Shown in pieces: positions 23,545 to 37,260 of a DNA stretch of 64,000 nucleotides. The stretch is taken from positions 69,777,931-69,841,930 of the forward strand of contig CM053146.1 of the NCBI GenBank assembly GCA_028571685.1. Reading direction: 5' to 3'. The notes beneath the pieces were generated by a model. That model was not told the DNA's origin. It saw only the letters and a list, made by a program, of their open reading frames with translations, and made no database searches. Position 1 is the stretch's first letter; each line of letters opens with the position of its first letter. This DNA is from Heterohyrax brucei. Its lineage: Eukaryota > Chordata > Mammalia > Hyracoidea > Procaviidae. Position numbers and translations under genes: made by a program.

Positions 23545-24588
23545 ATGTATTAGTGTTCATGTTAATTGTGTATTTAAATCCTTTTTGTGTAGCCGAAAAT
23601 CTCCTGTTTGGCTTTGTATTTTTTAAACTGGCAAATTGTATATATATATAATGTGTGTCTTTTCTTTATTGTACATTAGGTGAAGGTCTATCGAGCAAAC
23701 AAGCTTCTCCCTAAACAGTATACATGTTGTTTTGTGACATTATTTGCCGACCTCATGACTTGTCAACACTCTTCCTTCTCTACCTTGGGTTCCTTATTAC
23801 TGACTTTCCTGTCCTCTCCTGCCTTCTAGTCCTTGCCCCTGGGCTAGTTTGCTCCTTTAGTCTCATTTTGTTTTATGGGCCAGTCTGAAGGGTCAACCTC
23901 AGGAATGACTTCATTACTGACATAAAAGGGTATTCAGGGACCATACTCTTGGGGTATCTGCAGTCTCTGTCAGGCTGTTAAGTCTGATCTTTTTTCTGTG
24001 AGTTACAGTTTTGTTTCAGATTTTTCTCCAATCCTGTCAAGGACTCTGTATTGATAATTTCTATTAGAGCAGTCAGTGGCGGTAGCTGCGCACCATTTAG
24101 TTGTGCTGGACTCAGTCAGGTGGAGGCTGTGGTAGTTGTGGTTCATTAGTTCTTTGGGCTAATCTTTCCCTTAGTTCTCTGGTTTTCTTCATTGTCCCAA
24201 CAGGGTGAGATCAGTTGAATATCTTAGATGGCATTTATAAGCTTTCAGGACGTCAGACTCTACTCACCAAAATAGAATGCAGAACATTTTCTTCTGAACT
24301 ACGTTATGCCAGTTGACCTAGATGTTCCCAGAGACTGTGGTCACCACAGCCCTCAGCCCAGTAATTCAGTCCCTCAGGGAGTTTGGATGTGCCTATGAAA
24401 CTTACCTGAACTTGCCTTGGACGGACTGTGTTGGCTTTCCCAGTATTTTGTACTGTCTTACCCATCACCCCAATAGGAAAGTGGTAACAACAGTTGTCTA
24501 TTTACTATTTTTCTATTCCCAACCCTCCCTTCCTCATAACTATCAAAAATTATTTCTTTTTGTAGGTAAACATTTTCAGAAGTTTTTA

Positions 24589-27500
24589 TAGTAGTGGTCT
24601 CATACAATATTTGTACTTTTGTGACTGAGTTATTTCATTCACAAACCCTGGTAGTGTAATGGTTAAGAGCTATGACTGTGAATCAAAAGCTCGGCAGTTC
24701 AAATCCACTGGGTGCTCCTTGGAAACTCTATGGGGCAGTTCTAGTCTGTCCTATAGGGTTGCTATGAGCTGGAACAGACTCAGTGGCAGTGTTTATTTCA
24801 CTCAGCATAAGGGAATCCAGATGCATCTTTGTTGTGAGACGCTTTGCAGAATCATCATTGTGTATAAACCGTAGCTTGTTTATCCATTCGCTATTGATGG
24901 ATACTTAAGTTTTTTCCATCTTTTCCTACTTCGAACAATGCTGCAATGAACATTGGGGTACATATGTCTAATTCTGTGGCAAAACTTACATGTTCTAAGG
25001 AATGGGATTGCTGGATCACAGGGTATTTCTATTTCTAGCTTTCTAAGGAAGCACAACATCATTTTCCAAAAGTTTTGTACCATCTTGCATTCTTATCAGC
25101 CACGCTCAAGTTCCATACACTGCGACATTTGTTATTTTCTGTTTCTTGGACTCTCGCCAGCAATGTTGGGGTGAAATGGTGTTTCACTGTAGTTTTGACT
25201 TGCATCTCTTTTATGGTTAGTAATAATGAGCGTTTCCTCACGTGTCTGTTAACACCTCGGATGTCATCTTTGGTAATGTGTCTATGTATTTCCCTTGCCC
25301 ATTTCTTAACTGGATTACTTGTCTTTTTGTTGTAGAGGTATTTGATTTGTCTGTAGATTTTAGAGATCAGAAGTTTGTTGGATTTGTCATGACCAAAACT
25401 TTTTTTCCTGGTCTCTAGTTTCTCTTTTTTAGCCTTTTGGTGAAGTCTTTTGATGATCACAAGTGTTTAATTTTTAGATTGTCCCAGTTATCTAACTAAT
25501 CTTGTGTTGTGTGTGTGTTATCAGTTATGTGTTGTATCCTGTTAATGGCATGTATTAGGTCCTCAACATTGGTCTTATTTTTTTCTTTTACGTTTTTTTG
25601 TAGTTTTTCTGTTTTAAATTTAGATCTTTGGTTCATTTTGAATAGGTATTGTTTATAGTGTGAGGTATGGGTCCTCTTTCATTTTTTTGTGCAGATGGAC
25701 ATCCAGTTTCGCCAGTGTTATTTGTTAAAAAGTCTGTCTTTTCTCCATCTCATGGACTTTAGGCCCTTGTCGAAGATAAGAGGACTATAGGTACATGGAT
25801 TTATCTTTTGTTTCTCAATTCTCAATTCTATTCCACTGGTCAATGTGCCAGTGCCAGGCTGTTTTGAGGATCTTAGCTATATAGTTAGTTCTGAGATCAC
25901 AGAGTATGAGTACTCCTAATTTTAGTTCAATAGCACTTCATTTTTCTAAGTTTTATTTACTTTCTATATAAATTAATGATTAGTTTTTACATGTCTTTAA
26001 AGAATACTGTTAGTATTTGGATTGGGATTGCACTGAATTTGTATGTTGCTTTGGGTAAAGTCTTCATTTTCATGATGTTGAGTTTACCTATCCATGAGCA
26101 TGGTATACTTTTCCACTTACCTAGATGTCTTTTGGTTTCTTGTAGTACTATTTTGTAATATTCTTTATATAGGTCTTTTATATCCCTGGGTAGATTTATT
26201 CCTAAATATTTAAATTTTTATGGGATATTATAAATTGTATTGTTTTTCTGGTTTCCTTTTCAGCTTTCTCTTTATTGGTGTATGGGAATCCAATTGATTT
26301 TTGATGTTTACTTTGTATTCCACTACACTGCTGAATCATTCTATTAGTTCCAATAGTTTTCTCACGGAATCTTTGGCTCATCTATATATAGTATCATATT
26401 ATCTGCAAGTAGGGACAGTATAACTTCTTCATTACCAATTTGTATGTCCTTTATTAGTTTTTCTTGCCTTATTTCTTTAGCTGAGACTTCTAGCACAATG
26501 TTAAATAGATGTGGTGATAAAGGTCTTTGTCTTGTCCACTTTCTCAAGATTAATATTTTCAGCCTCCCTCTATTAAGAATGATATTGGTGATTGGTTTGT
26601 GTAGATTCTCTTTATTATGTTGCAGAATTTTCCTTCTATATCCATTTTATTAAGAGTTTTTATCAGCAATTAGTGTTGGACTTTGTCAAATGCTTTCTGT
26701 GTCAATTGTCAGTTAGATGATTATGTGATTCTTTTATTTATGAGGTAAAATGCACTGACTGATTTTCTAATGTTCAGCCATCTTTGCATGTCTGATGTGA
26801 ATCCCATTTGATTTTAGTGTATTATTTTTCAGATGTGATACTGAATTCTACTGGCTAGAATTTTGTTGAGAATTTTTGCATCTAGATTCATGAGAGATGT
26901 TGGTCTACAACTTTCTTTTTTTGTAGTGTCTTTGCCTGGTTTTGGTATCAGGGTTATACTGGCTTCATAGAATGATTTTGGAAGTATCCGTATCTTTTCT
27001 ACATTCTTGAATAGTACTAGCATAATCTGTAAATATTTGGTAGAATTGTTCATTGAAGCCCTCTAGGTCAGGGTGTTTTTTTTGTTTTGTTTTGTTTTTA
27101 ATTTCTTCTCTACTTATGGGTATGTTCAGATTTGCAACATCATTTTCTGTTAGTTTGGGTAGCTGGTGTGTTTCTAGATATTTGCCCATTTCCTCTATAT
27201 TTTCAAACCTGATGTAGTATAGTTTCTCATAACACTCTTTTATAACCCTTTTCATTTCATCTGGATCTCTTGTAATGTCTTGCATTTTTATTTCTTAAAT
27301 GAGTTATTTGTTTCTTCTCCTGTTTTTCTTTTGTTGGCTTGACCAGAGGTTTTGTGGATTTTGTTGATCCTTTCAAAGAACCAACTTTTGCTTTTAGTGA
27401 TTCTTCCTTTCTTTCTTTCTTTTTATTTTTCTCTCTCTTTCTTTTCTATTCTCAATTTCATTTCTTTCTGCTCTGATCTTTTTAATTTTCTTTCTTCTGG

Positions 27501-28455
27501 TGGCTGTGGGCTTCACTTGCTATTCTTTTTCTATTTGTTTGCATTATATAACTAGTGTTTTGATTTAGTCTGTTTATTCTTTTTTGATGTGGACATCCAC
27601 TGATGTAAATTGAATAAGCACTGCCTTTGTGGTATCCCAGAGGTTTTGGTATGATGTAGTTTCCTTTTAGTTGGATTCTATGAATTATTTGATCCCATCT
27701 TAGATTTCTTCTATTACTCACTGATATTAAAGAAGTGTGTTATTGATTATCCAAGTGACTGGTCTGTTTTTCTTGCTCTTTTGTTATTTCTGTTTTGATG
27801 GCATTGTGATCAGAGATGATATTTTTGTATTATCTTAATGTTATGGATTTTGTTGAGGATTCCTCTGTGGTCTAAGATGTGATCTATACTGAAGCACGTT
27901 CCATACATTCTGGAAAGGAATGTGTAATTTTCCACTATGTATGTTCTATATATGTGTATGAGGAGTAAGGTGGGTGATTGTGCCCTTTAGAGCTTGTGTA
28001 TCTTTCTTGAGTTTCTTTCTAGAAATTCTGTCCTGTACCTGTGGAAGTTTCCAACTATTATTGTGCAACTATTAATTTCTCTTTTCCGTGCTGTTACAGT
28101 TTTTTTTAAAATGTATTTTGGAGCCCTGTCATTAGATGTATAAATATTTATTATATAGTTATGTCTTCATGGTGGCTTCCTTTACTCATTTTATAATGTC
28201 CTTCTTTGTCTTTTATGGAAGATTTTGTTTTAAATTCTATTTTACCTGAGATTAGTATTGCCACTTATGGTCTTTTGGGTAGCTGTTTGTTTCATGTATT
28301 TTCTTTCATTCTCTCATTTTTAATAAATTTATGACTTTGTCTCTAAGATTCATATCTTGTAGCCAGCATATTGATGGATCCTATTTTTTAATGCATTCTG
28401 TCCCTCTTTATTGGTACATGTACCTGGTTACTTGTACTGTAATTGTTGATAGGCA
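24589..28455 (-). pseudogene. L1-A ORF2 remnant (endonuclease/reverse transcriptase)
   Basis: In life this protein nicks DNA and reverse-transcribes the L1 RNA at the nick. Recognisable pieces on the minus strand: C-terminal part at 25059-25460 (KKTSNPVKKWAREIHRHITK); RT catalytic region at 26362-26547 ([14 protein letters not shown]); RT N-terminal part at 26829-27053 ([40 protein letters not shown]); the linker before it at 26965-27285. The RT motif normally reads ADD and here reads ADN, so the second catalytic Asp is lost. The N-terminal endonuclease is badly eroded, and frameshifts separate all pieces. Not functional. Confidence 0.85.
24642..24792 (+). repeat. SINE inserted into L1-A
   Basis: tRNA-headed SINE from aaaccctggtagtgtaatgg to the tail gctggaacagactcagtggc. 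Flanked by ttatttcattca (24630-24641) and ttatttcactca (24793-24804), a 12-bp target duplication with one mismatch. Confidence 0.9.
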
Positions 28456-29299
28456 TGAGTCTATTGCTGTCATTTGCAGATTAACCTCTCTGGTTCCCTG
28501 TTGTAGATCTTTTAGTTTGGATTAATCCTTGATATTTCATTACCTGGGTTGGTATCTGGGTAATATAGTCTTACATCCTAGTTTTGGGCTGATATCTGAT
28601 GTTACTTGCTCTCAAACAAAAGTGTTTCCTTTAATAATTTTTCTAAGTTTGGTTTGTTTTGTACATCTTCCTTTAATTTCTGTTTCTCTGAAAATGTCCT
28701 GATTTTATCATTATATTTGGTGAGAGTTTTGTAGGATCTATTATTCTTGGTTGGTGATATTTTTCTTCCAGTGTTTTATATGTTATCCCACTGTCTTCTT
28801 GCCTCTGTGTTTTCTGCTGAATAATCATAACTTAGTCTAATTGTTTCCCCTCTGTATGTGAATTTTTGGTCAAGTTGTTCTTGGGTTTTTTCTTTATCTT
28901 TGGTTTCAGTGAGTGTGATTAAGACATGCCTTGGTGATTTTCGTTGGAGATGTATCCTACATGGGGTTCATTGAGCTTCCTTGATGTTCAGCTTTTCAAC
29001 TTTTGTGATATTAGGGAAGTTTTCTGTTAGCAGGTCTTCAATAATCCTCTTCTGTGTTTTCTGTTTTCTCACCCTGTTCTGGAAGTCTGATCACATGCAA
29101 ATGTATGCTTTTGATTGTCAGAGTTTCTTCACTCTTTTATCTGATTTTTTTTGTCAAACAAGGTGGTATCCAAGCATTTTTCTTCAATTTTACTGATCCT
29201 GTTCTCCATTGTTCTAAACCTGTCCCTCCAATTTTCTGTGACACTACATTTCTGAAATTGTGTTGTTTCTCTTTTGGATTTCTAATTGTTATTTTGAAT

Positions 29300-29408
29300 T
29301 ATATTTAGCAAAATTTTACTTGTGTGATGTTAATGATGCTGTTCCATAGTTTCTGCACTGAGATGGATCATCTTTCTTCAGATGGTACATAAATATGGGT
29401 CTTCTTCA
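29300..29408 (-). repeat. RTE LINE fragment
   Basis: Plus-strand text tgtgtgatgttaatgatgct, tagtttctgcactgagatgg, gtacataaatatgggtcttc lines up with the antisense RTE at 49790-49880. It interrupts the 5' part of L1-A. Confidence 0.7.
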
Positions 29409-29890
29409 GCAACAGCAACAACAACCAAAACATGGCACTAAAGGAGCAGGGCAGGACAAGCTCAAGTGGCATAGCACTGGCACCTCTCTGCCCAAGTGAT
29501 AACAGCCCACTGGACAGTGTTGAAGCCCCAGTAGGTGGAAGAATTTTGGATGGGGAAGGGAAAGCATGTATTGCTGACCATGGAGTGTCTTGTCTCCTGC
29601 TGGAAGTTACATGAATCTGCATGAATCTGCCTTCTTGTACTGCTTGTCCTTTGATCTTGGCAGCTGAGGAATCAGAGACGGCAAATCCATGCCATGGTAG
29701 CTGTTAGGGGATCTCCACTCTGTATCTGTCCTCATTCTCTGTTTTCTGTCAGTTTCTTGCTCCATTTAATGCTCTTCATTTGATGCTTAGCATTCCAGGA
29801 TTCATGTTTGTTTTAATTTTTCAGATCTTTGCAGTGCAAGGGATGGTATGGTGCTTTTGTCTATAGTACCATGTTCCTGAATTGTGTATT

Positions 29891-30114
29891 TTTAAGCTCA
29901 GTAATATTAGTTTTTATTATCTAAATTAAATTACATATTGTTGTACTTGTATGGCTGTATAATTTTGCTGATTGATGATGGTATGTTGTGTTGAGCCAAA
30001 CAAATAAAAGTATCTCTAGATCTGGGGGTAAATATGTAGTACCTCTATAACATAAAAAATTAATACTGAGACTGTAGGAGTTTGTTCCACCTAGCTACAT
30101 GAATCAGATCCAAC
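29891..30114. other. Unique DNA
   Basis: No gene or repeat recognised. Confidence 0.4.
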
Positions 30115-30235
30115 TCAACAGCACTTGGACACATTAGTATCACCTGGGATGTTTTAATATTTTCTAATGCTAGCCCTATTCCAGAAGAAATTAAATCAGA
30201 ATTTTGGGGGAGGCATCATATTTTAGCATTTTTTT
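30115..30235 (+). repeat. MER5A-like hAT DNA transposon relic
   Basis: Ordered blocks acattagtatcacctgggat, ...ttaatattttctaatgctag..., ...aaatcagaattttgggggag... resemble MER5A (non-autonomous hAT-Charlie). The rest is lost. Assignment from memory. Confidence 0.5.
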
Positions 30236-30489
30236 AAAGTTTGTTTAATGATACTAATTTTCAATTAGGTTTAAAACTGTGAAAAATAGTCAAAGTAAAT
30301 TTATAAAATTCCCCAATACAACAAACTTGATAAGTACTGAAATATAAGTAAGCTTGCTTCCACAAGAGTTATTTGGCAAAAAGATAAAACAGAATAGCCA
30401 ATAAACAAATAAAATTCCCACTTTCCATTTAGGCAAGTCTTAAAACAAAGCATTGTTTGTTGGTATAATGGGGAATATAAGAAATTGCT

Positions 30490-31099
30490 TTTATGCTGCT
30501 GTTAGGTGCTCTCTAGCTAGTTCTGACTCAAATTCACACTATGTACAACAGAACAAAACACAGCTTAGTCTTGCTCTGTCTTCATATTCATTGCTATATT
30601 TGATCCTATGATTTGAGACACTGTGTCAATCCATCTCTTTGGGTATCTTCCACCGTTTTGCTTACCCCATACTTTTCCAAGCATAATGTCCTTTTCTAGG
30701 GATTTATCCCTTCTGATAAAATGTTTAAAATACACTACACAAAGTCCAGCCATCCTCACTTTGAAGGAGATATCTAGCTGTATTTCCAAGACAGAGTTTT
30801 TTTCCTTGAAGTCCACAATATATTTGATATTATTCACCAACACTATAATTCAAAGGCATCAATTCTTCTTTGTTCTTCCTTATTCATTGCCCAGCTTTCA
30901 CATTCATGCACTGTGGTTGAAAATAACATGGATTAGGTCAGTTGTACCTTAATCCTCAAAGTTATGTGTTTGCTTTTTAATACACTAAAGGAGTCTTACT
31001 CTGCAGATTGCCCAACGTAGTATGTCATCTGATTTCTTGACAGATGCTTTCTATGGATGTTGATTGTAGATACACATAAAATAAAATCCTTCATAGATA
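30490..31099 (-). mobile_element. RTE LINE (host copy), segment 1: 3' end
   Basis: Begins (plus view) with the RTE terminus gctgctgttaggtgctctct and continues into the 3' coding part: acactgtgtcaatccatctc, ctcttatgcttgg-type text at 30680-30700, tcaaaggcatcaattcttct. The frame 30565-30843 is a degenerate remnant of the RTE C-terminus. It stops at the L1-B insertion, and the next base of the RTE continues at 38595. Confidence 0.85.
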
Positions 31100-31116
31100 C
31101 AATCTTTTCTCATTTT
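31100..31116. repeat. Target-site duplication of L1-B, left copy
   Basis: caatcttttctcatttt, identical to 38595-38611. Confidence 0.9.
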
Positions 31117-32074
31117 TTTCTTTTTTTTATTGTGATTAAGAGAAAGTATACAATCCAAATCAATTTTGCATGCCCACCTATCCGCAGCTCCTTCCACTCT
31201 CCTTGCTAGGTGATAGCATACACCTTCTTTTCATTCTATACTTCTAGTATCCTCCTAACAAGCTCCTGTCCCCTCCTCTTCACTCTCTTCTCTCCATCTA
31301 GGAAGAGACAAGTAGGAGAGCCTCTTATAAATGCATGCAACCATAAAGTACACACACCATATGGTCATACTGTGTCCCTGAATCCAATCCATTCTTGTCC
31401 AAAGAGTTGACCTCAGTAGTGTTTTCTGGTCAGGGACAACCAGTAGTCTAGGGGCCATGTTCCCAGGAGATTCCCCAGGCTGTCAGACCATCACCTGAGG
31501 TCTTTTAGTAGAGTTCTTGGGCTGCACCCTTCTGTTTCATGTGTTGCCACAGGGATTCAATATTGTGTGTCCCATCACAGCTGACTTTGGTGGGCACCAT
31601 CTGGTTCTTCTGGTCACATGTTGACATAGTCTCCCATTTACACGGGTCCTTTGTCTCCTGAGCTCTCCTTTCCTCATGTCTTTGTGGTTCTCAGTGATCA
31701 TCTGTTCTAGATGAGCTGGGACTCTTTGGTTGCTAGCTAGATTTTGAGACCCTAGATGCCAGTCACAAAAATGGGGTATAGAAGATTCTCTTAGCAACAG
31801 GCTAGTTATGTCATTTGGTCTCTATGTTCCCTAAAGGCATGGTCCCCAGACCTCTGTCTCTGCTACTCTATCATTGCAATACTGGATTGAGATTAGAAGA
31901 GCTTTCAGTTTATGGTGAACTCCAGTTAAGTCTGTATACTTTCTTCTGTGTGCTTTCACCCAACTAGATTTCTATCAACTATTTAATCTGTCACTAACCC
32001 TTGCCCCTGACCCCATCATCCTTGTAGCTATCAAAGAGTCTTTTCTCCTGTATATGTCAATTTTTAAGTCCTTA

Positions 32075-35000
32075 TAGCAGGGGTCTCATACTATATTTGT
32101 CCTTTTGCCACTGACTGATTTCACTCAGCATAACATCTTCCAGTTGAAACCATGTTATGAGATGCTTGCTAAAATCATCACTGTTCTTTATCATTGCATA
32201 GTGTTCCCTTGAGTATACTTACCATAGTTCATCCATTCATTTGTTAATGGGCATCTAGGTTGATTCCAGCTGTTTTCTGTTGTGGACTGTGTTGCAATAA
32301 ACATTCATGTGCATGTATCTGTTCATGAAATAGCCTTCATTTCTGTAGGATATATATATTCTGAGCCGTGGGATTACTGGATCAAATGTTATATATCTAT
32401 ATCCAGCTTTTACAGGAAACATCAAATTAATTTTCAAAGAGGTTGCACCATTTTGCAATCCCACCAGCAGTGTAGGAGAGGTCCCCTCACCCCACAGCCT
32501 CTCCAGCATTTGTTGTTTTGTGTTTTCTGGATTATGGCCAACCTTGATGGGGTGAGATAGTATCTCATTGTAGTTTTGATTTGGATGTCTTTAATAGCTA
32601 ATGATCATGAGCATTTCCACATGCATCTTTTGGCTGCCTGCTTGTCCTCTTTGGTGAAGTGTCTGTCCATCTCCTTTGCCCATCGCTTGTTTTTTTTTTC
32701 TTTTTCTTGTTGATATTTCGCAGTAAGTACCATGTAAATTATGGAAATCAGACATCAGTCTGACATGTAGTTGCCAAATATTTTTTTCCATTGTATAGTT
32801 GGTCTTTTAATTCTTTTGATAAAGTCTTTGAATGAGCAAATATGTTTGATTCTTAGTAGTTCCCATTTATCTATTTTCTCTTTGGTTGATCGTGCTTTGT
32901 TAGATTTTGAAATCTGCTATATATTAGCACTTCAATTGTTGATCCTATTTTTCATGCATGATCATTATTATTTGAGGTTTGATATTTAGGTCTTTGATCC
33001 ATTTAGAGTTAGTTTTTGTGTAAGGTGTGAGATATGGCTCTTGTTTCAATTTTTGGCGGATGGATATACAATTTTACCAACATAAGTTCTTAAAGAGACT
33101 GTTTTTACCCCACTTTACAATCTTAGGGCCCTTGGTGGAATATCAACTGTTTGTAAGAGGATAGTGGCATCTCCGGAGTCTCAACTCTGTTCCATTGGTC
33201 TATATGTCTCTTTTTGTACCAGTACCAGTCTTTTTTGTCTACTGTAGCAGTATAATAGGTTCTAAGGTCTGGTAGCATGAGGAATCCTACTGTGTTCCTC
33301 TTTTTTAGTAGTGCTTTTCTTATCCAGGGTTTCTTCCCTTTCCAAACAAAGTTGTTGATTTTTTTTCTCCATCTCATTAAAAAATGACACTGGAATTTGT
33401 ATTGGTATTGCATTGTATATATGTAAATCACTTTGTGTAAAATGGATATTTTCACAATGTTAAGTCTTCCTATTCATGAGCCTTCCTATTTACAAGTCTT
33501 CCCATTCATTACGTTTCTCCAATAATGTAAGTTTCTATTGGGTCCTTGCAGTAAGGACTTGTACTTTCCCCTATATAGGTCTCTTATTTCTCTAGTTAGA
33601 TTTATTCCTAGGTTTTTTTTTATCTTTGTGGGGGCTTTAGTAAATGATATGGGTTTGGTGATTTCTTCTTTGATGATCACTTTGTTGGTATAAAGGGATC
33701 CTACTTATTTACTTAATTTTTTTCTTATATCCTGACCCTTTGCTTAACTCTTCTATTAGTCTGAGCAGTTTACCTATGGATTCCTTAGGATTTTCTGCAT
33801 ATACAATCATAACATCTGCAAATTGGGAGATTTTTACTTCTTCTTTGCTGATGCAGATGCCTTTTTCTTTATCTTGTCTAATTGCTCTGGCCAAAGCTTC
33901 TAATACAATGTTGATTAGAAGTGGTGAGAGCGAGCATCCTTGTCTAGTTCTCACTCAAGAGGAATTCTTTCAGTCTCTTTCCATTCAGGGTGATACAGGC
34001 AGTTGGATTGGTGTAGATACCCTTACAGTGTTGAGGAATTTCCCCTCTATTCCTATTTTGCTGAGAGTTTTTTATCATGAATGGGTGTTAGACTTTGTCA
34101 AATGCCTTTTCAGCATCAATTGACAAAATCAGATGATTCTTATCTTTTGTGTTATCTATGTGGTTGATCACATTAATTGTGTTTCTGATGTTGAACCAGC
34201 CTTGCATCCCTGGTATGACACCAAATTGGTCATGATGAATCATTTTTTGACATGTTGTTGAATTCTATTGGCTGGGATTTTGTTGAAGATTTTTGCATCT
34301 AGATTCATGAGTGATATTGGTTTTTAATTTTTTTTTTTTTTTTTTTTTTTTTTTGGTGGGATCTTTGCCTGGCTTTGGTATCAGGGGTATACTGGATTCA
34401 TGAATGAATTCAGGAGTATTCCATCCCTTTCTATGCTGTGAAATAGCTTCAGTAGTATTGGAGTTAACTCCTCTCTTAAAGTTTGATAGAATTCTCTGGT
34501 GACGTCATCTGGTCCAGGACTTTTTTTAGTGGATAGTTTGTTTTATTACATTTTCAATGTCTTCTTTTGTGATGAGTTTATTAAGTTGTTCTACTTTTCC
34601 TTGAGATAATTTTGGTAGGTGATGAATCTAGAAATTTGTGCACTTCCTTTAGGATTTCAAATCTGTTAACAGTACAGTCCTTCATAGTATTCTAATATGA
34701 TACTTTTGATTTCAGTTGGGTCTGTTGTGATATCTCCCATCTTGTTTCTTACTCAGGTTATTTGTTCCTTCCCTGGTTTTCTTTTGTAAGTTTAGATGGT
34801 GGTTTATCAATTTTGTTGATCTTTTCAAAGAACCAGCTTTTGGTTTTGTTATTTTTTTCAATTGTTCTTCTAGTCTTTAATTCATTTAGTTCTGCTCTAA
34901 TCTTTATTATCTCTTTTCTTCTGGTGTCTGAAGGGTTCCTCTGTGGCTCTCTTTCTGTTTGTTCAAGCTATAGGATTAATTGGTTTGGGTCCTTTCTGCC

Positions 35001-35895
35001 TTCTGGATGTGTGCATTTATAGAGATATATTGACCTCTGAACACTGTTTTTGCTGTATCCCATAGGTCCTGGTAAGATGTGTTTTCATTCTCGTTAGATT
35101 CCATAAATATCTGCATTTCATCCTTGATTTCTTCTACAACCCATGTTGTTCAGTCTCCATGAGTTCCAATTTCTACCTATGTTGTTTCTGCTATTGATTT
35201 TAATTTTTATGGCTTTATGGTTCGAGAAGATGCTATGCAATAATTCAGTGGTTTGGGTGCTGTTGAGATTTGCTTTATGTCCTAATACATGGTCTATTCT
35301 GGAAAAATGTTTCATGTGCGTTGGAGAAGAAGGTGTACTTGTCTGTTGATGGGTAAAAAGTTCTGTATGTGTCGATGAGGTCTTCCAGTTGATTAATTGT
35401 CACAATAAGATCTGTATTTTTACTGAGCTGTTTTCTGAATGATTTCTCCATTACTGAAAGTGGAGTGTTGAAGTCTCCAGCTATTATTGTGGAGTCATCA
35501 ATTTCATTTTTCAATGTAGTCAGTGTTTGTTTGATGTATTTAGATGCTCTGGTATTGGGTGCATAAATATTTAATATTGTTAAGTTCTGCTTATGTATTG
35601 AATCTTTCAGCAACAAATAGTGACCATCTTTGTCCATGATGATGGAGTTTACACTAACATCTGTTTTATCTGTGATTAGTACTGCATACGTGCAAAACTT
35701 CTATGTATATTATTAGCTTGGTATATATTATTCCATCTTTTAATTTTTAGTTTGTGTCTTTAAGTCTAAGGTGAGTTTCTTGTAAGTAACATATAGATGG
35801 GTCATGTCTTTTGATTCTAGATATCACTCGTTGCCTCTTTATTGGAGAGTTCAGTCTATTTATATTCAGTGCAATTATCAATATGTATGTGTTTA
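32075..35895 (-). pseudogene. L1-B ORF2 remnant (endonuclease/reverse transcriptase)
   Basis: Endonuclease: 35275-35637 holds AGDFNTPLSVMEKSFRKQ with the catalytic GDFN intact, followed by SNAHETFFQNRPCI. The block 35118-35315 carries FSRIDHVLGHKANLN and FSNHKAIKIKINSRN, where the usual SDH is NH. Reverse transcriptase: 33709-33954 has [20 protein letters not shown] and [17 protein letters not shown], where the catalytic ADD has become ADV. The thumb/C-terminal part is at 33123-33455 (RWRKKINNFVWKGKKPWIRK). Several frameshifts separate the pieces, and a run of about 27 A in sense lies at 34328-34354. Confidence 0.9.
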
Positions 35896-36321
35896 GTGCT
35901 GTTACTTTGATACAATCATTTTTCTGTTGGTGTTTTCTATGTTGCTCTTATTGTTCTCTTCTAGGTCACTCTTTATGGGTTGATTTTTCATCTTTTTCAG
36001 TGTTGGTTTTGTGTTTGTTGAGACTCCCATATCATGTTACTTGTTTTGATAAGTTGCATTATCATTTTGCTTTGTGCCTACTGCTATCATCCCCCTTAAC
36101 ATTCTAAGTTTAAACTAGGTTTTAACTTCTGCATGCATATCTTTTTAATTTCTTCACCCAAAAGGGTTATATCTAGTGTAATGTATTCCTTTTCTCAGTG
36201 TGATAATATAAATTTTCTTTTTAGGATCACTGGTTCCCTTCTTTTAAAATTCAACTTTGATCGAGCTTTGTGACTTCTCTAACTGAGTAGGTTCCTGGGT
36301 GATGTGTCTTGCGTTGCCTTG

Positions 36322-37260
36322 TTACATACACACTTGATGTTTTTGTTTTTCAAAACAAAGAGCTTCTTTCAGTATTTCTTGTAGTTTTGGTTTGGCTTTT
36401 ACAAAATCTCTAAGCTTCTGTTTATGTGCTAATGTCTTAATTTCACCTTTATATTTGAGAGATAATTTTGCAGGATATATAATTCTTGATTGAATTTTTT
36501 TCTCCTTCAAGGCTTTGAATGTATCATCCATTGCCTTCTTGCCAACAACGTTTCTGCTGATAAGTCAGATGAAAGCCTACAGGACTTCCCTTTTTACATT
36601 AGCTTTGTTTAGAGCCTCATCATCTGTAAGCATCTCTCTTTATATCCCATTTTATCAAGTTTGGTTATAATATGTCTTGGTGTCTTTCTTTTGGGGTCTA
36701 GTTTTTGTGGTTTTCAATACACATCTTTGATATATCTGTGTTCTCTTGTTTCATAATTTCAGGGAAGTTTTCTGTCAGCAGTGCCACAGCAAGACTATAT
36801 TTTTGGCTATTTCTCGCTGTTTAGGAACTCCAGGTATTCATAGATTATTCCTCTTAATAGAGTCTCACATATTTCTTAATGCTTCTTCACTTTTCTTATA
36901 TCTTTTCTCTGATTCCTTCTCATGAATCCTAGTGTCAGTTGCTCTGTCCTCAAGCTCAGTAAATCTGACTACCATCTCCTCAATTGTGCTCCTTTTACTT
37001 TGGATTGCATTGTCTAATTCTGTAATTTTACTGTTGATCTGGATTTCAGATTGTTGATGGTCCTTCCATCAGTTAAAATAGCTTACTTACTTTTTCATTT
37101 TGTTCTGCTGCATTTTGTTTAATCTGTAATAGTGTTCTATATACAGTTCTTTTGTACTCAACCTCTGATAATTTCAGAAAGGCCTCTTCATCTGGGACTT
37201 TTTGATTCCTTATTTGGGAAATTTTTTGGAGCCATGGTGGACTGCTGCTTTAAATGTTTA
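36322..37260 (-). pseudogene. L1-B ORF1 remnant (RNA-binding chaperone)
   Basis: ORF1 protein normally trimerises by a coiled coil and coats L1 RNA. The last 69 codons (36322-36531) read KLSLKYKGEIKTLAHKQKLR, DFVKAKPKLQEILKEALCFE, which is the ORF1 C-terminal domain pattern. Upstream, the coiled-coil and RRM parts are recognisable only in broken frames up to about 37260. Confidence 0.75.

Larger units (their letters stand above)
23665..29890 (-). mobile_element. L1-A: old L1 LINE
   Basis: Reads in antisense from a ~920-bp 3' untranslated region (23665-24588), through ORF2 (24589 to about 28455), to an eroded ORF1 region (about 28640-29299). The block 29409-29890 is probably its 5' end, since its last part resembles the right end of L1-C, but that is less sure. 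Interrupted by a SINE (24642-24792, target duplication) and by an RTE fragment (29300-29408). All frames are broken. Confidence 0.85.

Noticed and set aside
24322..24591. 89-codon plus-strand frame
   Set aside because: Lies in the antisense 3' untranslated region of L1-A.
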